This document shows positions 1-9,903 of a stretch of DNA of 64,000 nucleotides, piece by piece. Position 1 is the stretch's first letter, and every line of letters begins with the position of its first letter. A program made the position numbers and the translations under genes. The notes beneath the pieces are model-generated. The model had not been told where the DNA came from and ran no database searches. It worked only from the letters and a program-made list of their open reading frames with translations. Origin of the DNA: Burkholderiales bacterium PBB6 (GTDB taxonomy: Bacteria; Pseudomonadota; Gammaproteobacteria; Burkholderiales; Burkholderiaceae_C); contig NKIH01000001.1 in assembly GCA_002255925.1 (NCBI GenBank), positions 1-64,000 on the forward strand, read 5' to 3'.

Positions 1-169
1 CGTTGGTCTCGCGCGGCAGCTGCAGCTTCACCGACTGCGTGACCACCGGGATGGTGATCAGGAAAATGATCAGCAGCACCAGCATCACATCCACCAGCGG
101 GGTGGTGTTGATGCTGGAGTTCATCTGGTCTTCGCCGTCATCGCTGGCGGCGCCGATGCTCATGCCCAT
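1..169 (-). CDS. exbD: Biopolymer transport protein ExbD (partial, N-terminus)
   Basis: The gene runs off the left edge, so only about 56 N-terminal residues are visible. They read MGMSIG, then an acidic stretch, then the ExbD hallmark INTTPLVDVMLVLLIIFLI, which is a short cytoplasmic tail, the conserved Asp of the single membrane helix, and the start of the periplasmic part. ExbD works with ExbB and TonB in the inner membrane to turn the proton gradient into force for TonB-dependent outer-membrane receptors. The start at 169 is preceded by AGGAG with 6 nt spacing. It lies 18 nt downstream of exbB, so tonB-exbB-exbD looks like one transcript. A partner receptor is encoded at 5997-7883, but ExbBD is usually shared by many receptors. 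Confidence 0.93.
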   Translation of the reverse strand, partial: MGMSIGAASDDGEDQMNSSINTTPLVDVMLVLLIIFLITIPVVTQSVKLQLPRETN

Positions 170-187
170 GAGGGACTCCTTGAGGTC

Positions 188-1012
188 TTATCGCTTGCCA
201 GCGAGGAGGACGTTGTGGAGGTCGCCCGAGAAGGCACGGACCTTCTCCATCACGCTCTTGTTGCGGCGGATCAGCCAGTTGTAGCCCATCACCGCAGGCA
301 CAGCCACAGCCAAGCCGAAGGCGGTCATGATCAGTGCTTCACCGACCGGGCCGGCGACCTTCTCGATCGAGGCATTGCCCGACAGGCCGATGGCCGTCAG
401 CGCGTGATAGATGCCCCACACCGTGCCGAACAGGCCGACGAACGGTGCGGTCGAGCCGACGGTGGCCAGGAAGGCCAGGCCGTCTTGCATGCGGCTGTTG
501 ATGTTGCCGACCGAGCGGTCCACGCCCATGCCGATCCAGGTGTTCAGGTCGATGTTCTCGACCAGCGTGCCTTCGTGGTGCTCGCTCGCCTTCAGGCCTT
601 GCTCGGCGATGTAGCGGAAGGCCGAGCCTTCTTCCAGGGTCTCTGCACCCTTCTTGATCGAGCCGGCTTGCCAGAACGTCTCGGCAGCAGCGTCAGCAGC
701 CTTCATCAGCTTGCGCTGCTCGAACAGCTTCGTGAAGATGATGTACCACGAGCCCATCGACATGATGATCATGATGATCAGCGTGCCGCGAGCGACGAAG
801 TCGCCCTGGCTCCACAGCGCATCCAGGCCGTAGGGGTTGTCGATGGTTTCCTTCTTCACTTCAGGCGCCACGGCAGCAGCAGGCGCGGCGGCTTCAGCGG
901 CCGGGGCCGAGGCTTGAGCAAAAGCGGGGGTCGGGGCGAAGCTGGTGACAGCAGCGGCAGCGGCGATGGCGGCGGCCATCAGCGGCGCACGCAGGAGGGA
1001 CAGGATGGACAT
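188..1012 (-). CDS. exbB: MotA/TolQ/ExbB proton channel family protein ExbB
   Basis: This 274-residue protein starts with a signal-peptide-like segment ending near PAFAQ and an Ala/Pro-rich spacer to about residue 55. Three membrane helices follow: TLIIMIIMSMGSWYIIFTKLF, a middle helix in the LATVGSTAPFVGLFGTVWGI motif typical of ExbB/TolQ, and a last one around ALIMTAFGLAVAVPAV. Such extended N-termini are known in a subset of ExbB proteins. The ATG at 1012 has GGAG 5 nt upstream. An in-frame extension to 1075 has no ribosome binding site and would put residues before the signal peptide. It sits between tonB and exbD, which fixes it as ExbB rather than TolQ. Confidence 0.93.
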   Translation of the reverse strand: MSILSLLRAPLMAAAIAAAAAVTSFAPTPAFAQASAPAAEAAAPAAAVAPEVKKETIDNPYGLDALWSQGDFVARGTLIIMIIMSMGSWYIIFTKLFEQRKLMKAADAAAETFWQAGSIKKGAETLEEGSAFRYIAEQGLKASEHHEGTLVENIDLNTWIGMGVDRSVGNINSRMQDGLAFLATVGSTAPFVGLFGTVWGIYHALTAIGLSGNASIEKVAGPVGEALIMTAFGLAVAVPAVMGYNWLIRRNKSVMEKVRAFSGDLHNVLLAGKR

Positions 1013-1090
1013 GGATGCTCCGGGGAAAAAAAGTTGATCCGGGGTTCGGAAATTGGGTTGTTCAAGTGGACGCAAGGGGTGACCCGCGCC

Positions 1091-1789
1091 TCACTCCAGT
1101 CGCCAGACGTAGTCGACGTTCGCGAATGCGCCCGTCGGCTTGCCGTTCTCATCAGTGCCAGGCTTGAACTTGCAAGCACCCAGCGCGTCGGCCGCCACGC
1201 GGTCGAGTTGACGGTGCTCACGAGACGGGCCTGACGAGCCCACCACTTCGGCCTTGGTCACGCGGCCTTCGCCGTCGATCGTGAAGCGGATGCGGGTGGT
1301 GCCGGTGGCTTCGGCGCGGGCTGCCGCCGCCGGGTATTCCGGCTTGGCGCAAGAGCCCACGTCGATCTGTGCGGCACGTGCCACCGGCTTCGGCGCCGGC
1401 GGTGCGGGCGGCGCAGGAGCAGCGGCCGGGGCCAGCGCCACGGCCGGTGCCGGCGGCGGGGCCACCGTGGTGGTCGTGATCGTCGGGGCCTGCTGCGGCG
1501 TGTTGACCTGCACTTCCGGCGGCGGCACGAAGGACGGCGGCGGCGGCATGTTCTTCGGCGGCGGCGGCAGGTTCTCTGGCGGCGGCGGGGGCGGCGGCTT
1601 GATCTCTTCGATGATCTTCGTCTCGATCGGCGCCTTCACCACATCGACGATCTTGCGCGCCAGGCCGTTGACCAGCGCCCAGCCCAGCACCACGTGCAGG
1701 CCGGCGACGATGATGAGCCCGACGGGGTGCTTTTTGGGAGAGCGCTGGAGTTCAGCGTAGGAAAGTGGTCTGGCCTGATCGGTGGTCAT
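1091..1789 (-). CDS. tonB: Energy transducer TonB
   Basis: The protein has 232 residues. A short cytoplasmic N-terminus leads to one membrane helix (VGLIIVAGLHVVLGWALVNGLA, about 24-45), then a long Pro-rich periplasmic spacer with PPPPPPP runs and an Ala/Pro tract to about residue 135. The C-terminal TonB domain carries the typical YPAAAARAEATGTTRIRFTI and SSGPSREHRQLDRVA segments. TonB spans the periplasm and contacts the TonB box of outer-membrane receptors. It is the first gene of the tonB-exbB-exbD cluster, with a 78-nt gap before exbB. Confidence 0.93.
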   Translation of the reverse strand: MTTDQARPLSYAELQRSPKKHPVGLIIVAGLHVVLGWALVNGLARKIVDVVKAPIETKIIEEIKPPPPPPPENLPPPPKNMPPPPSFVPPPEVQVNTPQQAPTITTTTVAPPPAPAVALAPAAAPAPPAPPAPKPVARAAQIDVGSCAKPEYPAAAARAEATGTTRIRFTIDGEGRVTKAEVVGSSGPSREHRQLDRVAADALGACKFKPGTDENGKPTGAFANVDYVWRLE

Positions 1790-2101
1790 GGTCGCAATGA
1801 AACTTCAGGAACAAGAAGAAGGATGAACAGACGTCGTCACCCGATCGCATGGATCGGCATATTCAGGCCGCTACAAACGATTGCAAACAGGGAAAACCCC
1901 AAAATCGCATCCGTAATCACGTCGTAATTACCGTCCAAACATGACAAAGGGCACCCCTCGGTGCCCTGTCAGGCGGCAGCATAACGCCCGTAACTTGTTT
2001 TCATCAAGCCCACACGGGCCCGCTCGAAGGGGCATCGGTTGGGGAGCGCTCCCTTGAGCAAGGTGCTGCATCACCGGGGTGTTGCGGCGCACAATACGCG
2101 C
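1790..2101. promoter_or_regulatory. Divergent intergenic region tonB / hemolysin III
   Basis: This 312-bp gap holds no supported gene. It is visibly more AT-rich than its surroundings near 1870-1930. An imperfect direct repeat, CGTAATCAC-gt-CGTAATTAC (1912-1931), has an 11-bp period, about one helical turn, and could be an operator for tonB. A perfect 8-bp hairpin lies at 1948-1967. A CACAAT hexamer at 2090-2095 is placed as a -10 element for the hemolysin III gene. I did not find a convincing Fur box. Confidence 0.4.
1948..1967. other. 8-bp hairpin between divergent genes
   Basis: AGGGCACC and GGTGCCCT flank a CCTC loop. On the minus strand the stem is followed by a moderately T-rich stretch, as in an intrinsic terminator, yet no minus-strand gene lies to its right to be terminated. 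It may end antisense transcription or act in a leader RNA. Confidence 0.4.
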
Positions 2102-2749
2102 ATGAACGCACGCACCGAACGCCCGCAAACCTTCGGCGAAGAGTTGGCCAACGCCATCAGCCACGGGCTGGGCTGCGTGCTGGCCATTGCCGCCTTGCCC
2201 ATCCTGGTGTGGCAGGCCGCCCGCAGCGGCACCACCACCAACGTGGTGGCCGCGAGCATCTTCGCGGGCACGATGATCCTGCTGTACCTGGTCTCCACGC
2301 TCTACCACGCGGTGCCGGAAGGCCGAGCCAAAGCCTGGCTGAACCGCCTGGACCACGCCGCCATCTACATCTTCATCGCCGGCAGCTACACCCCATTTGC
2401 GCTGGGCGTGCTGAAGGGCGGCTGGGGCTGGACGCTGTTCATCCTGGTCTGGACCATGGCCGCCGCAGGCGTCACGGTGAAGCTGCTGAACCGCCTCAAG
2501 CACCCGTGGGTCTCCACCGGGCTGTACCTGGTGATGGGCTGGGCGGTGGTGCTGGCCGCCGGCCCGCTGCTCGACCGCATGCCCGCCGCCGGCCTGGCCT
2601 GGCTGGTGGCCGGCGGGCTGAGCTACACCCTGGGCGCGCTGGTGTTCCTGATGGACCACAAGGTGCGCTACGCCCACTTCGTCTGGCACCTGTTCGTGCT
2701 GGGTGGCAGCGTCTGCCACTTCTTTGCGGCGCTCTGGTACGCCTGGTAA
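2102..2749 (+). CDS. Hemolysin III family / PAQR-like membrane protein
   Basis: This 215-residue protein has about seven membrane helices and the HlyIII/PAQR signature residues: an early SHGLG, then LVSTLYHAVPE (Ser and His), DHAAIYIFIAGSYTPF (Asp), and a C-terminal HFVWHLFVLGGSVCHFFA with the His pair. These His/Asp/Ser residues are the putative metal-binding set of the CREST superfamily. The name is historical and haemolytic activity should not be assumed. The ATG at 2102 has no ribosome binding site. A CACAAT hexamer lies six bases before it, so the mRNA may be leaderless. The next gene (acetyltransferase) starts 55 nt downstream. Confidence 0.85.
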   Translation: MNARTERPQTFGEELANAISHGLGCVLAIAALPILVWQAARSGTTTNVVAASIFAGTMILLYLVSTLYHAVPEGRAKAWLNRLDHAAIYIFIAGSYTPFALGVLKGGWGWTLFILVWTMAAAGVTVKLLNRLKHPWVSTGLYLVMGWAVVLAAGPLLDRMPAAGLAWLVAGGLSYTLGALVFLMDHKVRYAHFVWHLFVLGGSVCHFFAALWYAW

Positions 2750-2804
2750 GGCCGGGGCTCATCACGCCCACGGCAGGCCGTCACGGCTTCGGCAGGCTCC
2801 CGAC

Positions 2805-3344
2805 ATGAGCACACTCACCACCACCCGGCTGACGCTGGTGCCCTTCAGGGACGAGCACCTGCCCGGCCTGCACGCCATGAACGCCGACCCGGCGGTGATG
2901 CACTACCTCTCCGGCCGCGCCGAGACGCTGGAAGAAACCAAAGCCATGGTCGAGCGCGTCAAGCTGCGCTGGCAGACCGTCGGTCATTCCTGGTGGAGTT
3001 TCATCGACACGCGCAGCGGTGCCGTCATCGGTGCCGGCGCCATCCAGCATCTGCGCCGCGAAGCGACCGCTGAGCCGGACCTCGACTGCCCGCTGGAGAT
3101 CGGCTGGCGTCTTCGACAAGACCATTGGGGACAGGGCTTGGCCACCGAAGCGGCGCGCGCCATGGCCGCGTTTGCATTCGAGCAGTTGCAGGCCCCCACC
3201 CTGCTGGCGGTCTGCGACCCCGACAACCTCGCTTCGGCCGCCGTGATGCAACGCCTGGGCATGCAGGACTGCGGCTTGCAGCGCTGGTACGGCCGGACCC
3301 TGTCCACCTACCAAGTCCATGCGCCGGGGCCTCAGCCCGCCTGA
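2805..3344 (+). CDS. GNAT family N-acetyltransferase (RimJ/RimL type)
   Basis: The protein is 179 residues long. It begins LTTTRLTLVPFRDEHLPGL, the usual opening of the RimJ/RimL-like Acetyltransf_3 group, and carries the acetyl-CoA binding region LEIGWRLRQDHWGQGLATEAARA around residues 98-120, followed by LLAVCDPDNLASAAVMQRLGM. Such enzymes acetylate ribosomal protein N-termini or small amines. The substrate cannot be read from the sequence. The start at 2805 is chosen because the homology begins there. Its 3' end overlaps the convergent GGDEF/EAL gene by 13 nt. Confidence 0.85.
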   Translation: MSTLTTTRLTLVPFRDEHLPGLHAMNADPAVMHYLSGRAETLEETKAMVERVKLRWQTVGHSWWSFIDTRSGAVIGAGAIQHLRREATAEPDLDCPLEIGWRLRQDHWGQGLATEAARAMAAFAFEQLQAPTLLAVCDPDNLASAAVMQRLGMQDCGLQRWYGRTLSTYQVHAPGPQPA

Positions 3345-5449
3345 ACCTCGGGGGCCGACCGAGTCGGCACTGCCGTGCTCACCGCAGCGCCCTCATCACC
3401 ATGGGCATGCACCCAGGCCAGCGCCGCCGCTTCCTCCAGCGGTTTGGCAAACAGGTAACCCTGGCCCAACAGGCAACCCAGCTCACGCAGCACATCGGCT
3501 TGCAGCGGGGTTTCGATGCCTTCGGCCACCACGTCCACCTTCAGTGCAACGCCGATGGCCACGATGGCCCGCGCGATGGCCGTGCTGTGCCCCCCCTGCA
3601 GCAAAGGCTGCACAAAGGCCCGGTCGATCTTCAGCGTGGTGATCGGGAAACTGTCGAGATAGGCCAGCGAGGAGTAGCCCACGCCGAAGTCGTCGATCGC
3701 CAGGCCAAAACCCGCGGCGCGCAATCGGCGCATGCGCGACAGCATCGCCTCCGAGCGATCCACCAGCAGGCTCTCGGTCAGCTCCAGCTCCACCGCACCG
3801 CAGGGCAGGTCGCTGGCGGCCAGCACGGCACACAGGCCGTCCAGCGCCGCGTCATCCGCCAGTTGCACGGCTGACAGGTTCACGCTCACCCGCAAGCCGG
3901 GCTGCACGGTGCGCCAGCTCGACAACTGCGCGCAGGCCTGACGCAGCACCCACTCGCCGATGGCGATGATCTCGCCCTGCGCTTCGGCCAGCGGAATGAA
4001 CTCTGCCGGTGACACCACGCCCAGCGTGGGGTGCGTCCAGCGCAGCAGGGCCTCCATGCCCATGCAGCCGCCGCCCACCAGGGTCACTTGCGGCTGGTAC
4101 ACCACCCGCAACTGGCCCGCGGCCAGTGCCTGGCCCAGCGCCTCGCCAAGCAGCTGCTGCCGGCTGGGTGGTGCCGCGGCGCCATCGGGCGACCAGACGC
4201 GGAAACAATTCTTGCCCTGCTGCTTGGCCTGGTACATGGCGGCATCGGCCCGCTTCAGCAAAGTCTCGCGGTCCTGCGCTTGCGCGGGGAACAAACAAAC
4301 ACCCACGCTGGCCGACACCTGCCCGACACCGCCTTCGAGCAGATAGGGCCGCGCCAGCTCATCGACCAGCTTGGTGGTGATGACCTGCACCTGGTCCTGG
4401 CTGCCGGCGTGTTCCAGGATCACGGCAAATTCGTCGCCCCCGAGGCGGCAGATCACATCCGTGCCGCGCAAGGCGCCGGTGAGGCGGTTGCCCACCTGGC
4501 GCAGCAGCTCGTCACCACTGTCATGGCCCATGGTGTCGTTGATCTGCTTGAAGCCGTCGAGGTCGATGTAGAGCAGCGCACTGCCCGCCAGGCCGCGCTG
4601 CGTGCGGGCCAGTGCCAGGTCGATGCGCTCCATGAAGTGGTGGCGGTTGTTCAGGCCGGTGACGTTGTCCAGGTAGGCCAGGTCATTGAGCCGCAACTCG
4701 GCCTGGCGGCGCTGGGCCAGCTCGTCGGTCAGGCGCTCATCGCGCTGCTGCAGCTGCTCCAGCATGCCGTTGAAAGCGGCAGACAAGGCCTGCACTTCAG
4801 CGCTGCCACCGGCCACGCTGCGGCGCGAAAAATCTTCGTTCTCCCGCACATGGCGGGTGATGTCGACCAGCTCATCCAGCGGCCCGGCCAGGCGGGAGGC
4901 CACACGCCGCCACAGCGGCACCGACAACGCAAACGCCAGCGCCGCCGCCAGGCCGCAGAACGCCAGCGTGCCGACCATCGCGCGGTAGGCACCGCGCAAG
5001 CTGGCCTCCATGGCCAGCAGGCCCACGCGCTCGCCGTGGCGCATCACCGGTTGATAGATGGCGACGCCGCACCAGCTCACCACCATGCTGCGCTCCACCG
5101 GCTGGAGCACATGACAGGTGGTATTGGCTGATTCCTGGGTGTAGTGCGCCAGCGCACTGCCATCAGGCAGAAAAAGCGCGGCCTGCACGATGTCAGGCGA
5201 GGCGCGCAACGGGGCCAGGATGTCAGCCGCGTCGCGCTCGTTGCCGAACATCAGCGGCGCCTCGCTGCCGCTGGCGATCATGCCGGCCAGCGAGGTCAGG
5301 CCAGCCTCCACATCGGTGCGCCGGTTGTTCACCTCGTGCAGCACCATCAGCAGCGCGAACAAGCCCAGCAGCAAGCCGGTCAAGCCCAGACCGAGGCGGG
5401 TGATCTGTTTGTTGATCGGCGCCTGCTGGCGCACCTCGTGGGCGGACAT
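3332..5449 (-). CDS. CHASE8/HAMP/GGDEF/EAL cyclic-di-GMP turnover protein
   Basis: This 705-residue inner-membrane protein has a first helix at about 19-38, a periplasmic CHASE8-like sensor domain (about 40-150), a second helix (about 155-175), a HAMP linker, a GGDEF domain and an EAL domain. The GGDEF motif is intact near residue 336 and is preceded by RGTD five residues upstream, a canonical inhibitory I-site. The EAL domain keeps GMEALLRW, ELTESLLV, IDDFGVGYSSL and VVAEGIET, so both diguanylate cyclase and phosphodiesterase activities are possible. It overlaps the upstream YfiR-like gene by 1 nt (TGATG). YfiR proteins bind and silence CHASE8-type YfiN cyclases in the periplasm, which fits this pairing. 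Confidence 0.9.
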   Translation of the reverse strand: MSAHEVRQQAPINKQITRLGLGLTGLLLGLFALLMVLHEVNNRRTDVEAGLTSLAGMIASGSEAPLMFGNERDAADILAPLRASPDIVQAALFLPDGSALAHYTQESANTTCHVLQPVERSMVVSWCGVAIYQPVMRHGERVGLLAMEASLRGAYRAMVGTLAFCGLAAALAFALSVPLWRRVASRLAGPLDELVDITRHVRENEDFSRRSVAGGSAEVQALSAAFNGMLEQLQQRDERLTDELAQRRQAELRLNDLAYLDNVTGLNNRHHFMERIDLALARTQRGLAGSALLYIDLDGFKQINDTMGHDSGDELLRQVGNRLTGALRGTDVICRLGGDEFAVILEHAGSQDQVQVITTKLVDELARPYLLEGGVGQVSASVGVCLFPAQAQDRETLLKRADAAMYQAKQQGKNCFRVWSPDGAAAPPSRQQLLGEALGQALAAGQLRVVYQPQVTLVGGGCMGMEALLRWTHPTLGVVSPAEFIPLAEAQGEIIAIGEWVLRQACAQLSSWRTVQPGLRVSVNLSAVQLADDAALDGLCAVLAASDLPCGAVELELTESLLVDRSEAMLSRMRRLRAAGFGLAIDDFGVGYSSLAYLDSFPITTLKIDRAFVQPLLQGGHSTAIARAIVAIGVALKVDVVAEGIETPLQADVLRELGCLLGQGYLFAKPLEEAAALAWVHAHGDEGAAVSTAVPTRSAPEVQAG

Positions 5450-6000
5450 CAGCGCGCCCCACCTGCCACGTAGTTGGCCATCTTCAGCAGGCGCGAGGAC
5501 AGCGCGATGTTGGCCTTGCGGGCCGCCACCAGGTTCACCTCGAAACCGAGCTTGAGGTCGCGCTTCTGGATCTCGATGATCACGCCGCGCTCGGCCAGGC
5601 CGTCACTGTCGGTGACGGTGAGGATGGGCGCACCAGCCAGCTTGGGCAGCAGCTCTTCGGCCAGCTGCCGCTGGCTGTCATCCACGTACAGCGCATGGCA
5701 GCCTTGCAGGCTGTCGCGCAGGGCCACGTGCTTCACTTTCACATGCACACCGTTCTGCACATTCTTGCCTTCGAGACGGGCGAGGTGTTCATCAAGGTTG
5801 GTTCGTCCCAGCACGCACAGCAGGAAGGGCTCATCGGGCGGCACCGGCCACTGCGCAAACTGGATGAAGTTGTAGAGGAAAGCCGCCTTCACGGCCCGCT
5901 CATCCGCCTGGGCCAAGGCCGGGCCGGCTGGCAGCAGGCAGCACAACGCGAGCAAGGCCTGCGGCAACAGCGCCTGCTTGAACAGAGCGGCGCGGCTCAT
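5449..6000 (-). CDS. YfiR family (DUF4154) periplasmic protein
   Basis: The protein has 183 residues. The signal peptide ends near PALAQA, and the rest is a single DUF4154 domain: AVKAAFLYNFIQFAQWP, a central CVLGR segment, and the C-terminal GVIIEIQKRDLKLGFEVNLVAARKANIALSSRLLKMA that is the family's most conserved part. In Pseudomonas and E. coli, YfiR represses the cyclase YfiN in the periplasm. Here it is translationally coupled to a receptor gene upstream (4-nt overlap) and to the GGDEF/EAL gene downstream (1-nt overlap). It has two cysteines after the signal peptide (in CVLGR and GCHALY), which could respond to redox state. A YfiB-like lipoprotein is absent, and the TonB-dependent receptor may take its place. 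Confidence 0.88.
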   Translation of the reverse strand: MSRAALFKQALLPQALLALCCLLPAGPALAQADERAVKAAFLYNFIQFAQWPVPPDEPFLLCVLGRTNLDEHLARLEGKNVQNGVHVKVKHVALRDSLQGCHALYVDDSQRQLAEELLPKLAGAPILTVTDSDGLAERGVIIEIQKRDLKLGFEVNLVAARKANIALSSRLLKMANYVAGGAR

Positions 6001-7883
6001 CGGAAGTTCCCTCCGAGCTCGACGAAGCCGCTGCGGCTGCGGCGGGCATCCGCTGAGCCATCCTCGAAGTAGCCGTCCTGCTGGTGCTGGCGGTTGTTGC
6101 CGACATTGCGCACCCCCACCCGCAGGTCCAGCCCGGCCAGCCAGCGCGTGGCCATCAACGTCACGTCCAGGCGCGTCTCGGACGGCGCACGGAAGCCAGG
6201 TTCCAGATCCATCGCCCCGATGCGGCGCAGGCTGGCACTCAGGCGCCAGCGCTCGCTGCCCAGCGGCGCTGACACCTGCAGATTGGCCAGGTGCCGCGGC
6301 GAATACGGAAACGTCCGGCCCAGGTTGTCACTGAGCTGCTGCCAGGCCTGGCTGCCGCGCACGCGCCAGCCATCAGCCTGCCATTCGCCTTCCAGCTCCA
6401 GGCCCCGTCCCCGGAAGCGCTGGGTGTCTGGATCGACCCAGATCAGGTCGGTCATGCGGTAGTGGTACGCCGTGGCCTGCCAACGGGTGGTGTTGCGTCG
6501 ATATTCAGCGCCCAGCTCGCGGCTGTGCACCCGCTCGCTCTTCGTTTGGCCCAGCTGGCCGAAGCCGTCTTCCGCCGCCGACGCGAAGCGGTGCGACATG
6601 CCCTGCGACCACTTCACGGCCCAGCCCTGCGCCGGTGTCCACACCACCGCATTGCGCGGGCTGCTGACCCAGCCGGCGTTCGGCCGATGATCCAGGCGCA
6701 GCCCCAGCGTCACATGCAGATCGTCACGCAGACGGATGCGGTCTTCGGCCGACACACCGCCCGACTCGCGCTGGGTACCCAGCTGCGCACTCCCCGCAAA
6801 ACTGCTGTCGTAGCTCGTCGACAGCAGCGGATCCTGCCGCCAGCGCAGGCCAAGTACCAGCTCATGGCCGTCCAGCGCGCCATAACTGGCCTGGCCATCG
6901 AGGCCCCACCAGGTGCCCTTGACGCGGCCCCGCTCGAAGTCCTCGCCGTAGATCGTGTCGACCCAGTAGCGGTGCACGCCGCCCTGCATCTTCAGCGTCG
7001 TGCGCCAGCCGGCGTCCCAGCTCGCGTCATGGCCCACGGACCAGAAGCCGCTGCCGTCGATCCAGGACTGGCTCACACCGCCGCCGTAGTCGTGTGCCAC
7101 GCTGCGGGCCATGCCCAGCGTCTGTGCGCTCCAGCCTTGCCACTGGCCCTTGAGCAGCCATTGCCAGGCGCGGCCCACGCCGGGCACGGGCCAGTCGCCC
7201 AGGTCCACGCTGGGCGTGCCGTCATTGCGGTGCACGGTGACGGAGGCGAGCCACTCCGCACCGTTGTCCAGGCGCTCCCCGCCCGTCACCCGCCACTGGT
7301 GGCCGCGGTTCGAGGCCTTGGCCACGGTGGTCTCCCAGCCGTTCACGTCCCGGCCGCGGCGGGTCAGCACATTCACCACGCCCAGGAAGGCGTTGTTGCC
7401 GTACATGGCCGAGCCACCGCCGGGCGCGTATTCGATGCGCTCGATCAACGCCACATCGACCATGCTGTCGTGGCCGAGGAAGAGCTGGTCGTAGAGGTTG
7501 TCCACCGCCGGAATGCCGTCGACCAGCAGCAGCACGCGGCCGGCCAGGTTGCGCGGGCCGCCAAAGCCGCGCGCAGTCAGGTAGGTGTACTGGCCGTCGC
7601 TGGTCATGTTCAGGCCGCGCATCTGCTCCAGGCATTCGCCCAGCGTGCGCAGGCCCAGCGCCTGGATGTCACGGGAAGTCAACACCGACACGGCCGATGC
7701 GGCGTCGGTGATCTGGCGGGCGAAGCGCGCCGCGCTGACGACCTCGGTGGCCATCAGGTTTTCCAGCGACAACGCCGACAGGTCGTCGTCAGCGGCGGTG
7801 GCGCGCAGCGGAAAGGCAGCCGCCACCGCACCGGCGATGCAGCACATCCAACGCAGCAGTGAGGGGCAACGGTTCCCGAGCAT
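5997..7883 (-). CDS. TonB-dependent outer-membrane receptor
   Basis: This 628-residue protein has a signal peptide ending near RATAADD, then SLENLMATEVVSAAR, the usual opening of the receptor group linked to YfiR and GGDEF genes. The plug domain (GLRTLGECLEQMRGLN, LLLVDGIPAVDN, IERIEYAPGGGSAMYGNNAFLGVVNV) is followed by a beta-barrel rich in alternating aromatic strands, ending in aromatic/Gly-rich residues. The chosen ATG at 7883 precedes the signal peptide, and an in-frame extension to 7946 lacks support. It is the first gene of a three-gene operon with a 4-nt overlap to the YfiR-like gene. That suggests a signalling rather than purely nutritional receptor. The ligand is unknown. Confidence 0.88.
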   Translation of the reverse strand: MLGNRCPSLLRWMCCIAGAVAAAFPLRATAADDDLSALSLENLMATEVVSAARFARQITDAASAVSVLTSRDIQALGLRTLGECLEQMRGLNMTSDGQYTYLTARGFGGPRNLAGRVLLLVDGIPAVDNLYDQLFLGHDSMVDVALIERIEYAPGGGSAMYGNNAFLGVVNVLTRRGRDVNGWETTVAKASNRGHQWRVTGGERLDNGAEWLASVTVHRNDGTPSVDLGDWPVPGVGRAWQWLLKGQWQGWSAQTLGMARSVAHDYGGGVSQSWIDGSGFWSVGHDASWDAGWRTTLKMQGGVHRYWVDTIYGEDFERGRVKGTWWGLDGQASYGALDGHELVLGLRWRQDPLLSTSYDSSFAGSAQLGTQRESGGVSAEDRIRLRDDLHVTLGLRLDHRPNAGWVSSPRNAVVWTPAQGWAVKWSQGMSHRFASAAEDGFGQLGQTKSERVHSRELGAEYRRNTTRWQATAYHYRMTDLIWVDPDTQRFRGRGLELEGEWQADGWRVRGSQAWQQLSDNLGRTFPYSPRHLANLQVSAPLGSERWRLSASLRRIGAMDLEPGFRAPSETRLDVTLMATRWLAGLDLRVGVRNVGNNRQHQQDGYFEDGSADARRSRSGFVELGGNFR

Positions 7884-7965
7884 GAAGGCAGACCAGAAGA
7901 GTGTCGCGGCGCGAATTGCGCCATCTCCCTTATCGGCAGGTCGCACGGCAAATGAACCGGGCCCA

Positions 7966-8003
7966 TGAAAAAGGCCACCGCCGGCGTGAACCGGGGGTGG
8001 CCT
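7966..8003 (-). terminator. Intrinsic terminator of the glycerol transport operon
   Basis: On the minus strand AGGCCACC and GGTGGCCT pair across a 16-nt loop and are followed by TTTTT, downstream of the glpV stop at 8066. Confidence 0.75.
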
Positions 8004-8024
8004 GTGGTGACATTTTCAACACAA

Positions 8025-8042
8025 CCGGGGCGATGGCCCCGG
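8025..8042 (-). terminator. Second hairpin after glpV
   Basis: CCGGGGC and GCCCCGG pair across a GATG loop. On the minus strand it is followed by a weak T-rich run (TTGTGTT). It lies between glpV and the stronger terminator, so the two probably act in tandem. Confidence 0.5.
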
Positions 8043-8065
8043 CGGTCAAAGGTCAACGTGGCAGG

Positions 8066-9799
<1,734 letters not shown>

Positions 9800-9831
9800 G
9801 GTTTGTCTCCTCGATTCAGTCGTCAATTGCT

Positions 9832-9874
9832 GCTGCCCCGATCTGCGGTCGGGTCACCACGGCCCCGGGGCAGC
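9832..9874. other. Intercistronic inverted repeat between glpU and glpV
   Basis: GCTGCCCCG (9832-9840) and CGGGGCAGC (9866-9874) form a perfect 9-bp stem in the only sizeable gap of the operon. It could protect the upstream mRNA 3' end or set the level of glpV separately. No T-run follows, so full termination is unlikely. Confidence 0.5.
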
Positions 9875-9903
9875 GCCGGGCCGGATTCCCTTTTGAATTG
9901 CCT

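Noticed and set aside
1790-1930. Fur box upstream of tonB
   Set aside because: The AT-rich stretch has no good match to the 19-bp Fur palindrome. Only a direct repeat was seen.
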